DNA of 64,000 nt from Pedobacter hiemivivus (GCF_004331685.1 NZ_SJSM01000006.1:1-64000), one strand, 5' to 3'. Shown: positions 7,969 to 19,429, counted from the first letter of the stretch. The notes: generated by a model from the sequence alone, not told the origin. Made by a program: numbers and translations.

Positions 7969-10900
7969 CTAATTCAGCGTAATCCTTAGGCTAAAGCCGA
8001 AATTACTAAACGAAGTATTAAACGATTGTGAGGTATACGGCTTGGTAACATTGGAATCATAAAACACCCTCACATTAAATCGCTGATTTAGTATGTAATC
8101 AACACTTGGTCGTAAGGTAATGTTTTTAGCCCCCGAAGAAACCTCTGCCTCTGCAACATCGGATCTGTAAATAACGGTCTTGTTATCTCTCACGGCGACA
8201 TCCAACTTAAAGTCCATGTTGTTATCCATTTTCAATTCCTTAAACAAACCGAAAGGGAACCTGAATTTAGTCGTACGGTAACCTAAACCAAAGACCATGT
8301 TGTTTTCCGATAGCTGCGCCAGCTGACTATTGGCCAAACTTAGCCCCAGCATCCGTGTGCGTCCTATTTCAAAATTAGCCGTCATGTTGTTTTTTAACCG
8401 TGTATCTACCCCAATTAGTGGCGAGAACTGCTCGGCAATAGTCACCTGAGTATATTGATAGTATGGTAAAAAGTTTCTGTTTTCATCTCTGGTCACTACA
8501 GCACCATTATCTTCCTTATAACGAATCAAGGAATTAAAACCATTGATACTATATACGGAGCGATACGAATGTCGAAGATCTATCGAACTGAATGTTTCCG
8601 CAAGGAAACCAATCCTGGTAAGCCCCCTATAATTCAATCGCCAGTTTGGCAATGGAATCTTTGGCTGAGAATTCAAATTGATTGATGATGCGCTCTTCCC
8701 GCTATAAGCAGCCAAAAATGCCGAGACAATCACATCCTGAGAATTCTTGTCATAACCATCGGCATAACCACCAGCGCTGCCAACAGAGTTGGCATTTTGC
8801 CTACCCAAACGTTGAGAAATCACTTGCCTATTGTCCATAAACTGACTAAACAATTTAGAAACCAAACTGCCTTGTTTTTCAGAAAACGCTGTTCCAATAG
8901 AGATGTAGGAAATACTATAATCTCCAGTTGTAAAAGGACTCATACTCTGGAAATCCGATATGGTTTGGTCATATCTAAAATTAGTAGAGTAATTTAAGGT
9001 CCTGTTTTTATTCGCCGTAAGTGTAATACTCAAATCTTTAATCGGCTCAATTAATCCTGTTAAACTTAAATCCTCTCTTAAAGTATTGATGTAAAGTTGT
9101 GTTTGTAAAGTGTCTCTGGTAATCCAATTGTGGCTTAAAGCCATTTCCCTGATGTCCCGCTGACTACCAAACACAAAGCCTAACCCTGGTGCCCCAGTAG
9201 CTTCGTCCAAACCAAAATAACTTACTCTCGGTAGGTAGCCCGGTAAAAATGTCCCCTGAGTTTTAGTATAAGCCGCATTTACATTCTTGATGCTGGTTAA
9301 TAAACCAACAAGGAATGAACCACTCGGTGGATTATCGCCACCAGCATTTGCACGCCTTACAAAACCGAATTTATTATATAAACCAGCAAGATTAAGTGTT
9401 GGATTTAACTGTATCGTTCTAGAGTTTTGTATCGTATTCCCCAGATCAATCAATGGATCTCTTAAGGTCGATAGCGCTTCCGTTTGCCAGTTAAAGTTAG
9501 TTCCATATCTAGTTGCCACAGTTACCCAATCCATGCCAGGAATCTTATTTAATGGCAGGGAATAGGTAATGTTCATGTTGTGGTTATAGTCGGTTGTTCT
9601 ACCCAGGCGTTTTAAATTATTCCATACCGTATCACGCTTCATTCCCTCAATCTTACCTTCTGGTTCATCAATGATGGAGTAGTTTGTCGCATCAAAATCC
9701 AGCGTTAACGACTTCGTTAAGTTCCATGAAATACCATAAACCCGCGTAACCAAAAAGTTCTTATTAAAGGTCGTATTGATAGGGATATAATTATTCGGAT
9801 CGTTATTTCTCAATGTATTTTCCGAATAATAACGGTCTACATCAATTCTGAAGTTCAAGGCATTTGGCAGTATATTGAAATTAAAATCTCTTAATAAAGC
9901 TAATGTATTCGACTTGATGATCTTTGCAAAAGGCTCAACCGTTTTCGACTGTCCAGCGTAATTATAAGCCAGCGACCCTCTGTAAGTTTGCTGGATATTC
10001 TTTTCGTTGATAAAATCACGGTGTGCAAACTTCGTATAAGCATAACTTACATTAAAGTTCTCAATATCCCATACCTGAGGCTTCTTATCAGGATTTGTGC
10101 GCTCCTTGCGTACATTGGTAAAGTTGATAGAATTTCTTGTTGTATAATCCTGAGCATACTCTAAAATCGCTTTCTTCTCAGAACTTGATGCTTTTGACAA
10201 AGCATTGCTCAACTCAATATCAGGTGTTTTAGGGTCGTACTGAGGCGTACTCACCTGGCTTGAATAACTCACAAACATAGGAATCTTGATCCCAGTTTTT
10301 TGAGGGAAGAATTTTCCAAGCTCCATGCTTGAAGAAATATCAAAAAACACATTATCTGCGCGATTTCTTTCGCTTACTCGTTTTTCTAATGATCCAAATC
10401 CTATTGTTGATTTACTACCTGATACATTCACATCTGCAAAATCAGCAAGCTTGGCATTCATCCTTGCGGTAGCAGCCCAACCCCCACGTTCGTCAAACTC
10501 AGTCAGTCTCATTTCATTGAACCAGACCTGCGCATTCTTATCCAAACCATCATCACCATTGCCATTTGCATTGTTCCGGGATGGATTCAGTACGCCGAGC
10601 ATATACACCCGAACCTTGCTCATATCAGGCTGCCCCTTTACAATAATTGTTCTTCCATCAACTACATACTTAAAAGGCTTGCTAATGTTCCATGGAAATC
10701 CATCCACATCCAATGCCTTATTCCGCTCCAACTTTGCTTTCTGGAACAGCTCCAACTCAATGTCCATCTTATTCTGATCTGGCCAAATTGCATATGGATC
10801 ACTCGTGCCTGGTCTGGTCACTTTCAAAGGCAATGAATATTCGTAGTAGTTATCCTGGTTATCCGTTCCTATTCTTAAAAAAGCATGCAGGTCGTTATCA

Positions 10901-13900
10901 TTTAATATCGCGGTACCCAATGCCTCGAGGTGAATATACATCTCCAGGTGCTTGTATGACCTGAAGTCGTTCAGTGCAGTTTTAAATGTTGCCCTTCCAT
11001 AACCATCACGTAGGCTCTTTATTGTTGCGGCAAGCGATTGCTCATTCTGTCTCGTATCCCCACGGTAATTGCTAAAATCACGTTCGCGCTCAATACCCGG
11101 TGGCACTACGTAAGGAATAGGTGTTCTCTTACCGTTCTCCTCAATATTTACTGTTGATATTTCAATGGTTGAATTATCAGGACCCAAATTTTGCAAAGGT
11201 GGATCAAGGATCACCTGCGAGGCCTCATTAGCCGCATTGTACTGTCTCCACTCTCCTCTCACTAACTGAATCTTTCCAAACCTCAACACCGTTGTATCGG
11301 CGAAGTTTGTCATGAACATTCTGATGAATCTAATCGATTTAAAATCCTGAATGTTTCCTACCTTTTGCTGGTATTGTGCCAATGGAATGCGAACCTGATA
11401 CCAGGTTACCGCTTGAGTTTGTCCGTTGGCCAACTTCACCTGCGAAGTAACCTTATCCGTAACAAAGTTCTGTCCAACCATTAAATCGCCAGGACGCATA
11501 GAAACTTTATACTGAAAATACTCGTCGCTCTGGGTCATGTTGTTGTCCCTATTGATATCCTCGCCATCAGGCAAAGACGTAGAAGCAGAATTGTCTACGC
11601 CGAAGTCTTCCATCGATTGCTGTGAAGTCTTCGAATTTCCTTCCGGACCATTATAACGTTGGTAGCGTCTCAATATTCCGGCATTAGCCTGATCCTGTTG
11701 TCTACCCCTAAAATATGCATAATCATCCGATGAAGGGTCATTATCAAACTCAGCCGCAGCATCAGGATTTAATTGACCCTTTATCTGATTGATCAGCGTA
11801 GAAAACTTCGCTTTCTCATTTGCATTAGATAATCCATCCAATCCTACATCCTGTACTTTTCTGGCAGCAGGATCATTATCAAACGCTTGTACCACTGGTT
11901 GTAACTTTGGTACTCTACCCCAGGTGGTTTCATCATAAGCATTTGGATCACCATTTGCAGGTAAACCATTTTCTAATGATTTACGACCATCCTTTAAAAT
12001 ATCCTCAGAGATATTTCCAAGGTTGAAATATAAATCACCTCCCGTCGAATTTGGCTTATAAATATTTGGGTCCATCACCCAAAGTTCAATGTATTCAATA
12101 TTCAAGGCTTGGAAATCGGTTGTTTCAATTTTCCTGAACAAGCCACCCCATCTTGATCTAGGGTTAGTCAATGTTCCATTGGCATTAAATCCTGTAGTCG
12201 TATAATTATAAGGACCGCGAACAGTAGGATAAAAAGCAACATCAAGCGTTGGTAAGGTATAAGCCTGTCCGGTGCTCGTTTCTTTAAAAGGAAAAACCTC
12301 TTGCTCAATAATCTCACGCACATAATGATTGGAGCGTTCATTTACATTATTCCTAAGGCTTGCAGGTAAATCTCCCGAACTCCGGTTATAGAAAATTGGG
12401 TCTATGTTATAAAATGCAATTCTGGCCCGGTTAAAACCGTAGCTTAAATCGTCCATTCTGCTTGCTTCTGGAAAAAGTTGAGGTGTTCCCGACAACTGCC
12501 AAGCGATAGCACTTTTCAAATCTATCACCGAACGTGAAGCTTCAAAGTCATCAAGGTAACTTACTCCACCCTTTTGTCCACCAAAATTTAATGCACTCGG
12601 ATGTCCTGGAATTAACTGCGCAAACTCACCGGCAAAAGTAATATTCGATGGCGCCTTGGTAGAAAGGAATGGTAATTTATCCACCAACTTAGTCAAAAAT
12701 CTTGAAGGTGAACTGTAGCTCATATCCAATCCCCACATAGTGTTCGAAATCGGTTCTTCACCAATATTCACTTTAGGGGTAAGCGGCTTCTCGGTAAGGT
12801 TCATTAAAGTACCCCCCAGATTTAATTTGCTGTTTACCTTATAATCTAATCGCGTACCAAATAACGACCGCTGCTGTAATCCAAACAACTCATTATTTTC
12901 TGTAGTGATCCTGATCGGTTGTCCCGAACTTAATAAAGCCGGATTGATAATCCTTACCCTACCACCCTGGTAATCTACTGTAAAGTCAATACCTTCCTGC
13001 AAAGGAATCGTGCCGGCAAATACTTTCACGGATCCTTCTGGAACGTTGATCGCATTTAAACTAAACTCAGAAGCAATTTCTGATTGATAAGCCCCTTTAA
13101 TGATGTACCTATTTTGGTTACTAAACAATTGCTGAGCAACCACCTTCGTTGAATCATAAAGTGCTGTAAAAGTATACCTGTCGCTAAGCGCTTGTTCTGA
13201 TGGCAAAAACTGACTGGCAAGGTCCCTACCAAAAGGTTCGATAATAGGGAATATAATCCGGCCATTTAATGGATCTATCGTAATGTAACCATTAACGGTA
13301 TTGGTGGAAAAATTTACCAGGCTATTCGTCGTACCGCTAGTATTACCCGCATTACCAAATGAAGTGTTCTGTCCGTTACTTCCATTAGAGCCAAATGGCT
13401 TGTTTTCTGTCTGGAAATCAAATACCGCATCTGGTTTACGCTCATTTTGCTGGTTCAGCCTATCCAAGCCTGTGATCTGTATCCACTGCTTGCCATTAAG
13501 TGGCTTACGGTCAGCATCCAGTTTTTCTCCCTCCTGTATCAGTGGTTTTTCAACACCTGTTTTCTCGTCAATTCTAAAAATATCCAATTTAAAATTCTGC
13601 TGACTGATTTGATAACCGCCAATAGAATAGATGTTTTTCATCATCAATCCCCAGGTTGGTAAATTGGTTTTTATCGTTTCGTTTTTCAGTAATTTGGTAT
13701 ACAAAACCTTAGGTGTTGCCGGATCAAAAGGAACATCCGTAGAAAACTCACCAACCTGATACTCCACACCATTAAAAGTATATCGGTAAGCTACCGTAAG
13801 TACCTCATCACTATTCAATCCATTATTTAAGGATATATAACCCAGCTGGGGATGAAAAGTATATTCTCTATCAGCCAGCTTCCTTGCATAAGTTAACTTC

Positions 13901-15153
13901 GCGTAGTTATCTGTTTTGCCTTTATCCTCGAAATAGCCAATGATCGCATTTGAATTGGTGTTACGAGAATCAGCCGGAATCTTATCAAAAAGGTCATTGG
14001 AGTTCCTAGGAAATACCGGATTTGTAAAACCCGAAGGCAGTACCGATCTCCCACCTGCTATTGCCGAATTATAAGGCCTATTTTCACCAAGATCCAGAAA
14101 ACCCAATACGTCCCGTGAATCTTGTGTACTTCCTGCCCTATTGGTAATCCAAACCTCTATTTTAGTAATTGACACCCCCGAAGTGATGGTTGGGGCATTA
14201 GATTGTGATTTATTATAATTATCCCTGAAATATTGAGCCAGGAAAAAGTGTTTATTTGCTTCGTAATTGTCTGCGCTCAATCTATACTCATTTTGTTGCG
14301 CGCCATTATTGATCTGTATTTGTCTGGATTGAGATTTCTGTTGCGTAAAAACGGTACTTACGTTTAGTTTACCAAACTTCAACTGTGTTTTTACCCCAAA
14401 CAGCGCCTGCGTACCACTGATCAGTGTTGTATTTAGCGGTAAACTCACATTACCCGCTTCTATTTTTTGTATAATATCATCTTCACCACCAGTATAATCC
14501 AGCTTAACCTGGTTTTCAAAATCAAATTGAGCTTCCGTATTGTAGTTCATGTTGATCTTTAACTTGGTACCGATATTACCAATCACATCCATCTGTATGC
14601 GTTGGTTAAAATCAAAATTCCCTTGTACCCGCTGACGCTCGTTAAATAAAGGGTTTTCGTTTTTATTGATTCTTCCTAAAAAGGTAAGTTCTGCTTCACC
14701 ACGTGGTTGAATATCGATCGTTGTACCTCCAAATATCCTTTCAAAAGCCTTACTGTTAATCTTCAAACTTGGAATAATCCCGGTCTTTCTTACATCATTT
14801 ACCTCCTGATCAGAAAGCACACGCCAATTATCTCGCTTAATTTCGCTGTTTACCAAACGCAAGTACTCCTCTACGGTTAGGTATTGCACTGTACCGAATG
14901 GCTTATCACCAACCAGTTCCTGAATGATATATCTTTTATTTACGGCATCATATTCTACGTTTCTATGCACATTGTCTGGCAATGGAGAAAAGGAATTAGA
15001 CAAAGACCTGATTCCAAGTCTTTGTTTCTCTTTCAAGCCGAAAGAATTTTTTACGGTATCCTGTTTCGCCTTCTTAGGTCCAACTTGCGAAAAAGCCTGC
15101 TGTCCACCCAGACAAACAGTCAGGAAGAGAAATAGCGTCAATAAGGTTTTCAA
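7969..15153 (-). CDS. sprA: SprA, outer-membrane translocon of the type IX secretion system
   Basis: This 2394-residue protein has the size and sequence character of SprA/SovA, the giant beta-barrel through which type IX secretion cargo leaves the cell, first described as a gliding protein in Flavobacterium. Residues 1-22 form a signal peptide (MKTLLTLFLFLTVCLGGQQA). The rest is rich in aromatic, Asn/Asp and Ser/Thr barrel-type segments and ends in SLRITLN, typical of an outer-membrane barrel. The start is TTG at 15153: a TAA lies 12 bases upstream in frame and only CTG or TTG falls between. It begins 9 bases after the ruvA stop, so it is probably the last gene of a maeB-ruvA-sprA transcript. 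No other type IX gene is in the window. Confidence 0.93.
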   Translation of the reverse strand: MKTLLTLFLFLTVCLGGQQAFSQVGPKKAKQDTVKNSFGLKEKQRLGIRSLSNSFSPLPDNVHRNVEYDAVNKRYIIQELVGDKPFGTVQYLTVEEYLRLVNSEIKRDNWRVLSDQEVNDVRKTGIIPSLKINSKAFERIFGGTTIDIQPRGEAELTFLGRINKNENPLFNERQRVQGNFDFNQRIQMDVIGNIGTKLKINMNYNTEAQFDFENQVKLDYTGGEDDIIQKIEAGNVSLPLNTTLISGTQALFGVKTQLKFGKLNVSTVFTQQKSQSRQIQINNGAQQNEYRLSADNYEANKHFFLAQYFRDNYNKSQSNAPTITSGVSITKIEVWITNRAGSTQDSRDVLGFLDLGENRPYNSAIAGGRSVLPSGFTNPVFPRNSNDLFDKIPADSRNTNSNAIIGYFEDKGKTDNYAKLTYARKLADREYTFHPQLGYISLNNGLNSDEVLTVAYRYTFNGVEYQVGEFSTDVPFDPATPKVLYTKLLKNETIKTNLPTWGLMMKNIYSIGGYQISQQNFKLDIFRIDEKTGVEKPLIQEGEKLDADRKPLNGKQWIQITGLDRLNQQNERKPDAVFDFQTENKPFGSNGSNGQNTSFGNAGNTSGTTNSLVNFSTNTVNGYITIDPLNGRIIFPIIEPFGRDLASQFLPSEQALSDRYTFTALYDSTKVVAQQLFSNQNRYIIKGAYQSEIASEFSLNAINVPEGSVKVFAGTIPLQEGIDFTVDYQGGRVRIINPALLSSGQPIRITTENNELFGLQQRSLFGTRLDYKVNSKLNLGGTLMNLTEKPLTPKVNIGEEPISNTMWGLDMSYSSPSRFLTKLVDKLPFLSTKAPSNITFAGEFAQLIPGHPSALNFGGQKGGVSYLDDFEASRSVIDLKSAIAWQLSGTPQLFPEASRMDDLSYGFNRARIAFYNIDPIFYNRSSGDLPASLRNNVNERSNHYVREIIEQEVFPFKETSTGQAYTLPTLDVAFYPTVRGPYNYTTTGFNANGTLTNPRSRWGGLFRKIETTDFQALNIEYIELWVMDPNIYKPNSTGGDLYFNLGNISEDILKDGRKSLENGLPANGDPNAYDETTWGRVPKLQPVVQAFDNDPAARKVQDVGLDGLSNANEKAKFSTLINQIKGQLNPDAAAEFDNDPSSDDYAYFRGRQQDQANAGILRRYQRYNGPEGNSKTSQQSMEDFGVDNSASTSLPDGEDINRDNNMTQSDEYFQYKVSMRPGDLMVGQNFVTDKVTSQVKLANGQTQAVTWYQVRIPLAQYQQKVGNIQDFKSIRFIRMFMTNFADTTVLRFGKIQLVRGEWRQYNAANEASQVILDPPLQNLGPDNSTIEISTVNIEENGKRTPIPYVVPPGIERERDFSNYRGDTRQNEQSLAATIKSLRDGYGRATFKTALNDFRSYKHLEMYIHLEALGTAILNDNDLHAFLRIGTDNQDNYYEYSLPLKVTRPGTSDPYAIWPDQNKMDIELELFQKAKLERNKALDVDGFPWNISKPFKYVVDGRTIIVKGQPDMSKVRVYMLGVLNPSRNNANGNGDDGLDKNAQVWFNEMRLTEFDERGGWAATARMNAKLADFADVNVSGSKSTIGFGSLEKRVSERNRADNVFFDISSSMELGKFFPQKTGIKIPMFVSYSSQVSTPQYDPKTPDIELSNALSKASSSEKKAILEYAQDYTTRNSINFTNVRKERTNPDKKPQVWDIENFNVSYAYTKFAHRDFINEKNIQQTYRGSLAYNYAGQSKTVEPFAKIIKSNTLALLRDFNFNILPNALNFRIDVDRYYSENTLRNNDPNNYIPINTTFNKNFLVTRVYGISWNLTKSLTLDFDATNYSIIDEPEGKIEGMKRDTVWNNLKRLGRTTDYNHNMNITYSLPLNKIPGMDWVTVATRYGTNFNWQTEALSTLRDPLIDLGNTIQNSRTIQLNPTLNLAGLYNKFGFVRRANAGGDNPPSGSFLVGLLTSIKNVNAAYTKTQGTFLPGYLPRVSYFGLDEATGAPGLGFVFGSQRDIREMALSHNWITRDTLQTQLYINTLREDLSLTGLIEPIKDLSITLTANKNRTLNYSTNFRYDQTISDFQSMSPFTTGDYSISYISIGTAFSEKQGSLVSKLFSQFMDNRQVISQRLGRQNANSVGSAGGYADGYDKNSQDVIVSAFLAAYSGKSASSINLNSQPKIPLPNWRLNYRGLTRIGFLAETFSSIDLRHSYRSVYSINGFNSLIRYKEDNGAVVTRDENRNFLPYYQYTQVTIAEQFSPLIGVDTRLKNNMTANFEIGRTRMLGLSLANSQLAQLSENNMVFGLGYRTTKFRFPFGLFKELKMDNNMDFKLDVAVRDNKTVIYRSDVAEAEVSSGAKNITLRPSVDYILNQRFNVRVFYDSNVTKPYTSQSFNTSFSNFGFSLRITLN

Positions 15154-15162
15154 TGGCAGTTT

Positions 15163-15747
15163 TTATAAATTCTTCAATGCTATTTTTATCATTTGTTCAA
15201 CAGACAAATCCTGTCCACCAACCTTCACCGCATTGTCTATTGCCTTTTCAGAAGCAGGCTTGGCAAAACCCAGCATCGTTAATGCCGATATCGCTTCCTC
15301 TCTTGTTGTATTGTTCAGCGGAGCGGCCATTAAAGAGCCCGAGCCCTCCTTCTTTAGTTTGTCTTGCAACTCAAGCACCAGTCGCTGTGCAGATTTAACC
15401 CCTATCCCTTTAATTCTTTGAATGAGTGCCAAATCAGCATTTACAATTGCTGTCTGAATTTCAATAGGTGTTATGGACGACAACATCATCCGCCCTGTAT
15501 TCGGTCCGATCCCGGAAACCGAAATTAAATGTAAAAAAAGCCTACGCTCCCCTTCATCGGCAAAGCCATAAAGGGTATGCGCATCTTCTTTTATGTGCAG
15601 CCAGGTATAAATCTTACACCTTTCGGTATTAGCAAGGCTACTATAAGTATTTAAAGATATATTGAGATGATAGCCAACACCACCAGCCTCCACAACAATA
15701 TAGGTAGGACATTTAAATGCTAACTTACCATCAATATATTCGAACAT
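15163..15747 (-). CDS. ruvA: Holliday junction DNA helicase subunit RuvA
   Basis: RuvA (194 residues) binds the four-way junction as a tetramer and loads the RuvB motor for branch migration. The N-terminal OB fold spans about 1-62 (MFEYIDGKLAFKCPTYIVVE). Two helix-hairpin-helix motifs follow (LISVSGIGPNTGRMMLS and IQRIKGIGVKSAQRLVLEL). The C-terminal RuvB-contacting domain is at about 145-194. Length and domains are normal. It begins 2 bases after the malic enzyme stop and sprA follows 9 bases after its own stop. The order ruvA-sprA is a familiar Bacteroidota arrangement. Confidence 0.97.
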   Translation of the reverse strand: MFEYIDGKLAFKCPTYIVVEAGGVGYHLNISLNTYSSLANTERCKIYTWLHIKEDAHTLYGFADEGERRLFLHLISVSGIGPNTGRMMLSSITPIEIQTAIVNADLALIQRIKGIGVKSAQRLVLELQDKLKKEGSGSLMAAPLNNTTREEAISALTMLGFAKPASEKAIDNAVKVGGQDLSVEQMIKIALKNL

Positions 15748-15749
15748 AA

Positions 15750-18065
15750 TTATTTCTTAGCTATTCTTTTTAATAAACCGCCTTTCTTCGCATTTGCTTC
15801 TTGTTCTTTACCCTGAACATCTAAAACAGCTAAGGTAACCATATTTACAATTTCTCTTACCGAACTTCCAAGTTGAACAATATGAACGGGCTTATTCAAG
15901 CCCAACAAAATTGGTCCAATAGCTTCAGCTTCACCCAATTCCTGCAACAACTTATAAGCAATATTACCAGATTCCAGGTTAGGGAAGATTAATGTATTTG
16001 CCGGTCCATCTACCAATCTGCTAAAAGGGAAATTGTCTTTCAATAGCTCATGGTTCATCGCAAAATTACCCTGCATTTCGCCATCAACCACAATGTGCGG
16101 ATGCTGTTCATGCAATATCTTCACTGCCTTTCTTACTTTTTCAGGAACCACACCTTCGTTAGAACCAAAGTTAGAATAAGATAACAAGGCAACGCGTGGA
16201 TGAATGTTAAATTTACTAACCGATTGCTCAATAAGTAAAGTTAAATCAACCAGTTCCTCTGCAGTAGGATCAACATTTACTGTTGTATCTCCAAAAAACA
16301 CAGGCCCTTTTTTGGTCATCATCATGTACATACCCGCAACACGGTTTACACCAGGCGCCGTACCGATTACCTGTAAAGCAGGCTTAATGGTCGAAACATA
16401 GTTCCTTGTCAAACCAGAAATCATCGCATCAGCCTCACCAAACTCTACCATGGATGCACCGAAGTAGTTCCTATCGCGCATTAATTTAGTAGCTTCAAAT
16501 AAAGTTAAGCCTCTACGTTGTCTTTTTTCATACAAGAACTTACCGTATTTCTGCATCAATTCAGGCTCCTTAAATGGATCAATGATCGTTACACCTTCCA
16601 AATCCAGTGCACTTTCTTCAATGATCCGTTCAATCACCTCTTTATTTCCCAGTAAAATTGGAATCGCGATGTTCTCGTCTTTCACGATCTGGGCAGCCTT
16701 TAATATTTTATAATGATCTGCTTCAGCAAAAACAACACGCTTAGGATCAGATTTAGCTTTATTCGTAATTGCACGCATAATCGCATCATCCATCCCTAAC
16801 CTGTTTTTCAGCTCTTCTATATAAGCATCCCAGTCGGTAATCACTTTACGTGCGACACCTGATTCAATTGCAGCCTTAGCTACGGCGGTCGAAACATTCG
16901 TCATCAACCTCATATCCATTGGCTTCGGAATGATGTACTCCTTACCAAACTTAATATTTTTCTCGTTATAGGCCATGTTTACAGCCTCAGGAACAGATTT
17001 CTTAGCTAGTTCAGCAATCGCTCTAACCGCAGCAATCTTCATCTCCTCATTGATCGCAGTGGCCCTTACATCAAGTGCTCCTCTAAAAATATAAGGGAAA
17101 CCCAATACGTTGTTCACCTGATTAGGATAATCAGAACGGCCAGTAGCCATGATGATATCCTTACGGGATTTAATCGCCAACTCGTAAGCAATTTCTGGGT
17201 TAGGATTAGCCATTGCAAATACAATCGGATTTTTCGCCATTGATTTCAGCATATCCTCAGTTACGCAATCTGCGGATGACAAACCAATAAACACATCAGA
17301 ATCCTTCATTGCTTCTTGAAGCGTATTCAGATTTCTTGAAGTTGCAAACTCTGCTTTTATAGCATCCAGGTTAGCCCTGTCAGCTCTGATCACGCCCGTA
17401 CGGTCGCACATCACAATATTTTCTTTTTTTGCACCTAAAGAAACGTATAAACGGGAGCAGGAAATTGCCGCAGCACCTGCACCATTCACCACGATTTTAA
17501 CTTTATCCATTTTCTTTTTCTGCAACTCGCAGGCATTTAACAATGCTGCAGCAGAAATAATGGCGGTACCATGCTGATCATCGTGCATTACAGGAATATT
17601 CATTTCCTGTTTCAAACGACGTTCAATTTCAAAACACTCAGGTGCTTTAATATCTTCTAAGTTGATCCCACCAAAAGTAGGCTCCAATGCTTTTACGATT
17701 TTAACAAAATCATCAACGTTTGTGGTATCCAGTTCAAGGTCAAAAACGTCAATATCTGCAAATATTTTAAATAACAATCCCTTGCCTTCCATTACCGGCT
17801 TACCAGCCTCAGGGCCAATATTACCTAGTCCTAAAACAGCGGTACCATTACTAATTACAGCTACAAGGTTACCTTTGGCTGTATATTTATAAACATCTTC
17901 TTTATTCTCTGCTATGCTTAAACAAGGCTCTGCAACTCCTGGCGAATAGGCAAGAGCCAGATCTCTTTGGGAGTTTGTTGGCTTGGTTGGTATAACCTGA
18001 ATTTTTCCCGGCCGCCCTTGCGAGTGGTAGTCTAATGCATCTTGCTTTCTATTAATCTTACTCAT
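15750..18065 (-). CDS. maeB: NADP-dependent malic enzyme with phosphotransacetylase-like domain
   Basis: The protein (771 residues) has a malic enzyme N-terminal domain (about 1-160, with [17 protein letters not shown]), an NAD(P)-binding domain with [10 protein letters not shown] (about 160-420), and a C-terminal phosphate acetyl/butyryl-transferase-like domain (about 430-755). This is the MaeB architecture, which converts malate to pyruvate and CO2. The transferase domain is thought to be regulatory, sensing acetyl-CoA in the E. coli enzyme. It leads the maeB-ruvA-sprA group. A -7 box is present at 18088-18095. Confidence 0.95.
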   Translation of the reverse strand: MSKINRKQDALDYHSQGRPGKIQVIPTKPTNSQRDLALAYSPGVAEPCLSIAENKEDVYKYTAKGNLVAVISNGTAVLGLGNIGPEAGKPVMEGKGLLFKIFADIDVFDLELDTTNVDDFVKIVKALEPTFGGINLEDIKAPECFEIERRLKQEMNIPVMHDDQHGTAIISAAALLNACELQKKKMDKVKIVVNGAGAAAISCSRLYVSLGAKKENIVMCDRTGVIRADRANLDAIKAEFATSRNLNTLQEAMKDSDVFIGLSSADCVTEDMLKSMAKNPIVFAMANPNPEIAYELAIKSRKDIIMATGRSDYPNQVNNVLGFPYIFRGALDVRATAINEEMKIAAVRAIAELAKKSVPEAVNMAYNEKNIKFGKEYIIPKPMDMRLMTNVSTAVAKAAIESGVARKVITDWDAYIEELKNRLGMDDAIMRAITNKAKSDPKRVVFAEADHYKILKAAQIVKDENIAIPILLGNKEVIERIIEESALDLEGVTIIDPFKEPELMQKYGKFLYEKRQRRGLTLFEATKLMRDRNYFGASMVEFGEADAMISGLTRNYVSTIKPALQVIGTAPGVNRVAGMYMMMTKKGPVFFGDTTVNVDPTAEELVDLTLLIEQSVSKFNIHPRVALLSYSNFGSNEGVVPEKVRKAVKILHEQHPHIVVDGEMQGNFAMNHELLKDNFPFSRLVDGPANTLIFPNLESGNIAYKLLQELGEAEAIGPILLGLNKPVHIVQLGSSVREIVNMVTLAVLDVQGKEQEANAKKGGLLKRIAKK

Positions 18066-18087
18066 AAAATGATCCTATGTAAAGCGC

Positions 18088-18095
18088 CAAAGTTA
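18088..18095 (-). promoter_or_regulatory. -7 box upstream of maeB-ruvA-sprA
   Basis: TAACTTTG on the minus strand matches TAnnTTTG exactly and ends 22 bases before the maeB ATG. No TTTG or TTG stands at the usual -33 distance, so the promoter is only half supported. Confidence 0.45.
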
Positions 18096-18139
18096 CAATT
18101 CTTTTGATAAGCCATAAATAAAAAAAGATTAGAAAAGAA

Positions 18140-19369
18140 TTAGCCCTTCATTGGCCTCGTTACATGCTTGCTTTCTGCTTGATGATAGATCTTTAGCCGC
18201 TGTCCAGGGACAATTGAAGATCCTTTTAAATTATTCCAAACTTTCAGGTCCTGCACTTCAACATTATACTTGTTTGCAATGGTACTCAGGTTCTGTCCTG
18301 AGGCAACCTTATGATATGAAATTGATGGTTTATGAACTGTTATTTTAGCTTTCTTCGTTGTCTTACCATCATTCGAAGCCAGTACAATGTGCTTATCTAC
18401 TTCCAGCTCCTCTTCATTCAACAGCTGATATACTCTTGTAAAGCTGGCAAGATCTACCTTAGGCAGGATCACACGCTTGGGTGCTTGCACAGAACCATTT
18501 ACAATCTTCTTTTTATAGGAAGGATTCAAGCTCCACAACTCATCCACATCAATATTCATGGCTTCTGCCAATGAAGGAAGGGAAACGAACCGATTTACCT
18601 GGATGGTATCCGTGTTTTTAAGAAAAGGCGATTTCTGGGCTTTGATTTGATGACTGCCCGAATAATTCATAACATATACCGCTGCAATAAAGGCAGGGAC
18701 ATAATTCCGTGTTTCCATAGGAAGGAACCTTCTTATTTCCCAAAAATCTCTGGAATCAGCTTTAGCAATAGCCCGGTTTACATTTCCCATTCCGCAGTTA
18801 TAAGCAGCAATGGCTAACAACCAATCACCCAGCTCTTCATAAGCATCTCTAAAATAAGCCGCAGCTGCATAGCTCGCCTGTATAGGATCCTTACGCTCAT
18901 CCACAAAATTATCCATGTTTAGGCCGTAACCCTTTGCTGTTGCAAACATAAACTGCCATAAACCCGTAGCGCCAACCCGAGATACGGCGTGAGCGTTCAT
19001 AGAAGACTCTATAATAGGAAGATATTTAATCTCCTCAGGAATATTATAACTTTTAAGTGCTTTTTCAAAAATCGGGAAGTAATAACTAGAAAGACCAATC
19101 ATCTTACCCATCATGTCTTTACGACCAGCGTAAATATCTATATAGTTTTGAACAAACTCATTATAAGTAAGCGGCACAGTTTTCTGGATAGAATCGAGTC
19201 TGGCCTTATAAACATAGTTATGGTTATGGAAAGTTGGGGTTTCGTCTACAACTGGTACATAGGTGGTGTCGGTTATAGCCAACTTTTGCTGTTGTTGCGC
19301 AGTTGCAGAAAAGCTGGTAAAAGCCACAGCGCAAGCGGATACAAAGCATATTAATATCTTCATAGGCAT
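18140..19369 (-). CDS. MltD-like lytic transglycosylase with LysM domain
   Basis: The protein (409 residues) has a signal peptide (1 to about 24) and a family-1 lytic transglycosylase domain (about 90-240). The catalytic glutamate is E121 in PIIESSMNAHAVS, followed by GATGLWQFM and AYNCGMGN. A C-terminal LysM domain (about 352-396, ASGQNLSTIANKYNVEVQDL) is preceded by a weaker LysM-like segment (about 253-300). It would cut peptidoglycan glycan strands in the periplasm, forming 1,6-anhydromuropeptides. Met codons at 19369 and 19363 are both possible starts. It follows gatA by 60 bases and could be co-transcribed. Confidence 0.9.
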   Translation of the reverse strand: MPMKILICFVSACAVAFTSFSATAQQQQKLAITDTTYVPVVDETPTFHNHNYVYKARLDSIQKTVPLTYNEFVQNYIDIYAGRKDMMGKMIGLSSYYFPIFEKALKSYNIPEEIKYLPIIESSMNAHAVSRVGATGLWQFMFATAKGYGLNMDNFVDERKDPIQASYAAAAYFRDAYEELGDWLLAIAAYNCGMGNVNRAIAKADSRDFWEIRRFLPMETRNYVPAFIAAVYVMNYSGSHQIKAQKSPFLKNTDTIQVNRFVSLPSLAEAMNIDVDELWSLNPSYKKKIVNGSVQAPKRVILPKVDLASFTRVYQLLNEEELEVDKHIVLASNDGKTTKKAKITVHKPSISYHKVASGQNLSTIANKYNVEVQDLKVWNNLKGSSIVPGQRLKIYHQAESKHVTRPMKG

Positions 19370-19429
19370 ATTATTTCCTTTTTATCGGTTAATAAAATCT
19401 ATTTCAGGCTTTATAAAAGCGGTGATGGT

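Noticed and set aside
14924-15421. A 165-codon plus-strand frame across the sprA/ruvA junction
   Set aside because: It lies opposite two certain genes, and its composition (Ser/Phe/Cys-rich) is that of an antisense shadow.
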